Assembly: GCA_043228905.1 (NCBI GenBank)
Contig: JBHGNT010000013.1
Location: 5,890,001 to 5,954,000, forward strand
Direction of reading: 5' to 3'
DNA: 64,000 nt
Origin: Azolla caroliniana
Lineage: Eukaryota; Polypodiophyta
Below the pieces are notes generated by a model. That model was not told the origin of the DNA. It made no database searches and saw only the letters and a list, made by a program, of their open reading frames with translations. Positions 60,068 to 64,000 of the stretch are shown here, piece by piece; position 1 is the stretch's first letter; the number at the start of each line of letters is the position of its first letter. The position numbers and the translations under genes are program-made.

Positions 60068-63000
60068 TCACTTCGGCATGGGATGTCTCTCCAACCCGAT
60101 TCTCTTCCGGCATGCTTCCAGCTTGTCGGGTGTGAGCACCTTGGTCAGCATATCCGACCCGTTCTCGTCCGTGTGGATCTTCGTCAGCACGAACTCCTGG
60201 TCTTCGATCCTTTCCCGGATCCAGTGGTATCTACGCTGGATGTGTTTCGTCCGGGAATGGTAGGCCGCGTTCTTCGCAAGGTGGATGGCACTCTGACTGT
60301 CGCAGTAGAGTCGGTACTCCTCCTGCCGGATACCGAGCTCTCTAATGAAGTCCTTCATCCATATTATTTCCTTGCCGGCTTCAACAGCCGCCATGTACTC
60401 CGCCTCCGTGGTTGACAACGCAACCGTCTTCTGCAGCCTCGACTGCCACGAAACAACTCCCCCTGCATACGTCATCACATACCCTGATGTGGACCGGCTG
60501 GTATCTGCATCAGCCGACATATCCGAATCGGTAAAGCCTTCGAATTCAGGCTTACCGGAGCCGAATCGGAGGCACACGTTTGCCGTGCCCTTCAGGTATC
60601 GAAGTATCCACTTGACCGCGTTCCAGTGCTCTTTGCCGGGATTGCTCATGTACCGGCTCACCACTCCAACTGCATATCCTATGTCCGGTCTTGTACACAC
60701 CATTGCGTACATCAAGCTCCCGACGGCAGAGGCATATGGTACTTTCATCATGTCCTCCTTCTCAGCCTTTGTCTTGGGGCTTTGCTTGCTGGACAACTTG
60801 CAATTTGCCGGGAGGGTTGACCCGACCGGTCTTGCTTCCGACATGTTGAACCGGTGAAGCACCTTTGTCACGTACTTCTCCTGTGACAGCCACAACTGCT
60901 TCTTCTTCCGGTCCCGGATGATGTGCATCCCTAGTATTTGCCTCGCCGGACCCAGGTCCTTCATTGAGAAGGTTCGGTGAAGAGCCTTCTTCAGCATCCG
61001 TATCTTGACCTGGTCCCGTCCGACGATCAACATGTCGTCCACGTACAGGAGGAGTATCAGAGAGTCTCCTCCTTCGAACTTCTTCACAAACACGCAGTGA
61101 TCAGACTGCGTTTTGTGGTACCCTTCGTTGGTCATGAAGGAGTCGAACTTCCGGTACCATTGTCGGGGAGCCTGCTTCAGTCCGTAAAGGCTCTTCTTCA
61201 ACCGGCATACCAGGTGCTCCTTCCCTTTCTTCTCGAATCCTTCCGGTTGCTGCATGTAGATCTCTTCTTCGAGGTTGCCGTGAAGGAATGCCGTCTTCAC
61301 GTCCAACTGTTCAACCTCGAGGTCCATGCTTGCCGCTATGCTCAGCACCGTCCGGATGGAGGTCATCTTCACTACCGGGGCAAATATCTCGTCGAAGTCG
61401 ACGCCCTTCTTCTGCTGGAACCCCTTCACTACGATCCTGGCTTTGTATCTCGGGGGGTTTCCGGCATCTCCCGGTTTCAGCTTGAACACCCACTTGTTTC
61501 GAAGTGCCCGCTTTCCTTTCGGCAACTCCACAAGTTCATATGTGTGGTTCTCATGCAGGGAATCCATCTCCTCCTGCATGGCACTTAACCACCTGCGGCT
61601 ATGGTTGTCAAGCTTCGCTTCTTCAAAGCTCTCCGGCTCCCCCTCGTCGGTTAGCAGCACGTGCTCTGGTTCCGGAAATCTCCGGGGGGCCCTTCTCTCC
61701 CTTAGCGGATATCTCCGTTCCGGGGCTTCGGTGACCGGTTCTTCCGATTCTTCTTCATCCGAATCCATTTCGGGATCGGGGCCGGTTCCGGTATCATTTT
61801 CATCTTCTTCGGCCGGTTCTATTTCTTCACCGTCTTCGGCCGGATCCTCGAGTGTTAACCGGTCCCTTGCCGGTCGGGACTGCTCCTCGTAGAGTTGATC
61901 CTCACCGGTCGACTTTGAGCTCTTCATCTTCTTCTCCGACTCCAAGTCGGCGAGTGTCTTGTCCTCCATGAAGATGATGTCTCGACTCCTGAATATCTTC
62001 TTGTCGACCGGGTCCCATACTCGGTAGCCGAACTCGTCGTCGCCGTAACCGAGGAATATGCATGGCCGGGTCTTTGGATCTAGCTTTCCTCTCCGGTCCT
62101 TTGCCACATGCACGTAAACGAGACACCCGAACACCCTCAGATGCCGGTAGGACACTTCCTTACCGGTCCACACTTTCTGCGGCGTGTCTCCGTCCAAAGG
62201 TACTGAGGGTGATCTGTTTATCACGTATGTCGCCGTCGACATTGCCTCAGCCCAAAACCCCTTGGGTAATTTCGCATGCGCCAGCATACTCCGGACCCTC
62301 TCCATTATGGTCCGGTTCATCCTCTCGGCCAGCCCGTTCAGTTCCGGCGTCTTCGGCACAGTAAACTCGAGCCGGATTCCCTTCGAGCGACAGTACTCTG
62401 CGAACTGCCCCCGGTATTCCCCTCCGTTATCCGCTCGTATCGCTTTCAGCTTCTTGCCGGATTCTCTTTCCACTCTCGCGTGGAGTTCTTTGAAGACGGA
62501 CAATACTTGGTCCTTTGTCTTCAGCGGTGCCGTCCACAGCTTCCGGCTGTGGTCATCTATGAATGTTACGAAGTACTGGGCTCCGCCATGTGACTTCGTT
62601 TCTACCTGACACACATCAGTGTGCACCAACTCCAATGGTGCACTACGTCTCGTCGGTGGCCTTGAGTGGAAGGAGGTCCGGTTTTGCTTACCGGCCAGAC
62701 AGTCGATACACTTCCCCAAGTGTACATGCTTTACCGGTATCAGGTTGTCTTCGGCAAGCCTCTTCATCCCCTTCTCGCTCATGTGGCACAGTCTCTTGTG
62801 CCACAGCTCACCGTCAGTGTCAGCTGCCACGTTCAGCTCCTCCGAACATAGCCGGGAATTCATCAGGTACAGTGTGTTGATCTTCCGGGCCCGAGCCACT
62901 ATCAGACTCCCCTTGCTGAACTTCATGACACCGTTCCGGATGCTACCCGTGTAGCCTTCATCATCTAGCCTCCCGGCCGAAATCAGGTTCAATCGAACCT

Positions 63001-64000
63001 CCGGAACGTGTCGAACATCCTTCAGCAGCATCTTGCATCCGGTTGATGTCATCAGCCACACGTCTCTTATGCCGGCAATCCGGCACGTACCTTCATTTCC
63101 CATCCGAACACAGCCATGCTCACCGGCTGTGTAGGATGAGAAGTATTTCTTCTCCGGGGTCAGGTGGAACGACGCTCCGGAATCGACCACCCAGGTCATC
63201 TCTTCACCGGCAAGGTTCAGCTCTGTCTCTTCGGTAATGAGCATGATTTCTTCCTCACTTGCCGCGAGTGCCGTCGTTCCTTTCCGGTCCTGCCCTCGCC
63301 GATCCGGACCTCTCCGGTCCGTGGCTCCCCGGTATGCACCGTTTCTCTCCGGTGACTTCTTCGAATCGGTGTCGTCGGCTCCGTTGTCTTTTCGGTAATG
63401 CCGACAATTCTTCCGGAAGTGCCCCGGCTTCCCACAATGGAAGCATGTGGGTCTTCCTCTTGACTGCGACCGGGTCCCCGACTTCTCCCGTCTTTGCGGA
63501 CTCCGGTTCCATTGTCTTCCCCGATCCGATTCGGTAAGCAGCGCCTTCGTGTCGGAGGCCGGTTCTTTATCTCTCCGACGCGCTTCTTCATTCAAAATAC
63601 TTGTCTTTACCGTTTGTAAGGACAAGTTATCTTCGGTGCACGAGGTGCTGAGAGTCACCACCAAGTTCTCCCAGCTTTCCGGCAATGTACACATCAGGAT
63701 GATGGCTTGCATTGCGTCCTCCAACGGGAACTTAATCGCCGCAAGCTGGTTCACGAATCCCATGAACGTGCTTACGTGTTCCACCATACTCTCGCCGTCC
63801 CGGTACTTGAGGTTCACTATTTTCCTCATCAGGGAGGTCCGGTTCAACGCATTCTTCCTCTCGTAGAGGCCCGACAGCTTCCGCCACATCTCGTATGCGT
63901 TGGTGTCGTTCGCCACATGTTGTAGAACGCTCACATCGACGTATTGCCGAATGGTTGCAACGGCTTTCCGGTTCAGAAGCCTCCATTCCGTCTCAAGTAC
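60068..64000 (-). CDS. Copia gag-pol polyprotein, 5' end outside window
   Basis: Open from the window edge; 1,288 codons counted from a GTG at 63934, but the frame runs on upstream (LLNRKAVATIRQYVDV), so that codon is not the true start. Counted from there: gag helices 1-120, knuckle CFHCGKPGHFRKNC at 164-177, protease VVDSGASFHLTP at 249-260 (Asp 251), integrase finger with His 379 and 384 and Cys 409 and 412, catalytic Asp 440, Asp 502 and Glu 537 (35 residues between the last two), RT with LDVKTAFLHGNLEEE and YVDD at 964-967, and RNase H with GFTDSDMS and YCDSQSAIHLAKNAAYHSR. All key residues are intact. It encodes all functions for copying and insertion. The lineage looks Tork-like from motifs. 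Confidence 0.93.
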   Translation of the reverse strand, partial: VLETEWRLLNRKAVATIRQYVDVSVLQHVANDTNAYEMWRKLSGLYERKNALNRTSLMRKIVNLKYRDGESMVEHVSTFMGFVNQLAAIKFPLEDAMQAIILMCTLPESWENLVVTLSTSCTEDNLSLQTVKTSILNEEARRRDKEPASDTKALLTESDRGRQWNRSPQRREKSGTRSQSRGRPTCFHCGKPGHFRKNCRHYRKDNGADDTDSKKSPERNGAYRGATDRRGPDRRGQDRKGTTALAASEEEIMLITEETELNLAGEEMTWVVDSGASFHLTPEKKYFSSYTAGEHGCVRMGNEGTCRIAGIRDVWLMTSTGCKMLLKDVRHVPEVRLNLISAGRLDDEGYTGSIRNGVMKFSKGSLIVARARKINTLYLMNSRLCSEELNVAADTDGELWHKRLCHMSEKGMKRLAEDNLIPVKHVHLGKCIDCLAGKQNRTSFHSRPPTRRSAPLELVHTDVCQVETKSHGGAQYFVTFIDDHSRKLWTAPLKTKDQVLSVFKELHARVERESGKKLKAIRADNGGEYRGQFAEYCRSKGIRLEFTVPKTPELNGLAERMNRTIMERVRSMLAHAKLPKGFWAEAMSTATYVINRSPSVPLDGDTPQKVWTGKEVSYRHLRVFGCLVYVHVAKDRRGKLDPKTRPCIFLGYGDDEFGYRVWDPVDKKIFRSRDIIFMEDKTLADLESEKKMKSSKSTGEDQLYEEQSRPARDRLTLEDPAEDGEEIEPAEEDENDTGTGPDPEMDSDEEESEEPVTEAPERRYPLRERRAPRRFPEPEHVLLTDEGEPESFEEAKLDNHSRRWLSAMQEEMDSLHENHTYELVELPKGKRALRNKWVFKLKPGDAGNPPRYKARIVVKGFQQKKGVDFDEIFAPVVKMTSIRTVLSIAASMDLEVEQLDVKTAFLHGNLEEEIYMQQPEGFEKKGKEHLVCRLKKSLYGLKQAPRQWYRKFDSFMTNEGYHKTQSDHCVFVKKFEGGDSLILLLYVDDMLIVGRDQVKIRMLKKALHRTFSMKDLGPARQILGMHIIRDRKKKQLWLSQEKYVTKVLHRFNMSEARPVGSTLPANCKLSSKQSPKTKAEKEDMMKVPYASAVGSLMYAMVCTRPDIGYAVGVVSRYMSNPGKEHWNAVKWILRYLKGTANVCLRFGSGKPEFEGFTDSDMSADADTSRSTSGYVMTYAGGVVSWQSRLQKTVALSTTEAEYMAAVEAGKEIIWMKDFIRELGIRQEEYRLYCDSQSAIHLAKNAAYHSRTKHIQRRYHWIRERIEDQEFVLTKIHTDENGSDMLTKVLTPDKLEACRKRIGLERHPMPK

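Larger units (their letters stand above)
59412..64000 (-). mobile_element. Young Ty1/copia element, 3' part (runs out of window)
   Basis: The 3' LTR (59412-60057) and a long open polyprotein lie on the - strand; the gag start and 5' LTR are beyond 64000. The LTR start TGTTGGGATTTCGG and the tract AGTGAAGGGGGAG match the copia at 39460-43985, which is a decayed relative. The unbroken frame of nearly 1,300 codons suggests recent activity. It interrupts an Athila-like gag. Confidence 0.92.

Overview
The window reads as repetitive, gene-poor nuclear DNA of a land plant. Almost every base that can be interpreted belongs to LTR retrotransposons or their decayed remains, and I found no host gene I could support. 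Plant origin rests on three things: an 18-nt primer-binding site that, from memory, matches the 3' end of plant cytosolic tRNA-Trp exactly; a second site one base from the tRNA-Asp type of plant Athila/Tat elements; and Ty1/copia and Ty3/gypsy families with plant-type domain order. A large non-seed-plant genome (fern or lycophyte) is a guess.

Layout. 1-1259: 3' end of a copia element with its LTR. 1299-8650: a rearranged old gypsy copy (gag to RT on +, then a copia scrap, then ORF3 start and integrase on -), ending in a roughly 240-bp tandem array. 8651-17893: a copia element (TSD ACACT) inserted in that array. It is itself split by a very young, gag-only LTR element on the - strand (12934-16446). 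17894-18500: a copia RT scrap. 18500-19832: AT-rich, non-coding DNA.

19833-55270: one old gypsy element (+ strand, TSD ATGAC) swollen from about 9.4 kb to 35.4 kb by four insertions. These are a young gypsy on - (23012-33157), an old gag-only element on + (33925-37924), a copia on + (39460-43985) and a young, apparently complete gypsy on - (46701-54043). 55271-59411: flank, then an Athila-like LTR, tRNA-Asp-type primer site and broken gag. 59412-64000: a young copia on - with a long open polyprotein running out of the window.

The most interesting system is a family pair. The gag-only elements at 12934-16446 and 33925-37924 share LTR ends, a tRNA-Trp primer site, polypurine tract, gag N-terminus, 4-bp NCGT-type target duplications and an antisense tRNA-like block in the LTR with the full element at 46701-54043. 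The full element carries gag-protease and, in the -1 frame, RT-RNase H-integrase. The gag-only members replace zinc knuckle, protease and pol with a long acidic-then-basic domain that is kept between the two copies. This looks like an autonomous/non-autonomous partnership of the TR-GAG kind. A second theme is a large coiled-coil ORF (ORF3) after pol in a separate gypsy lineage, seen in three copies.
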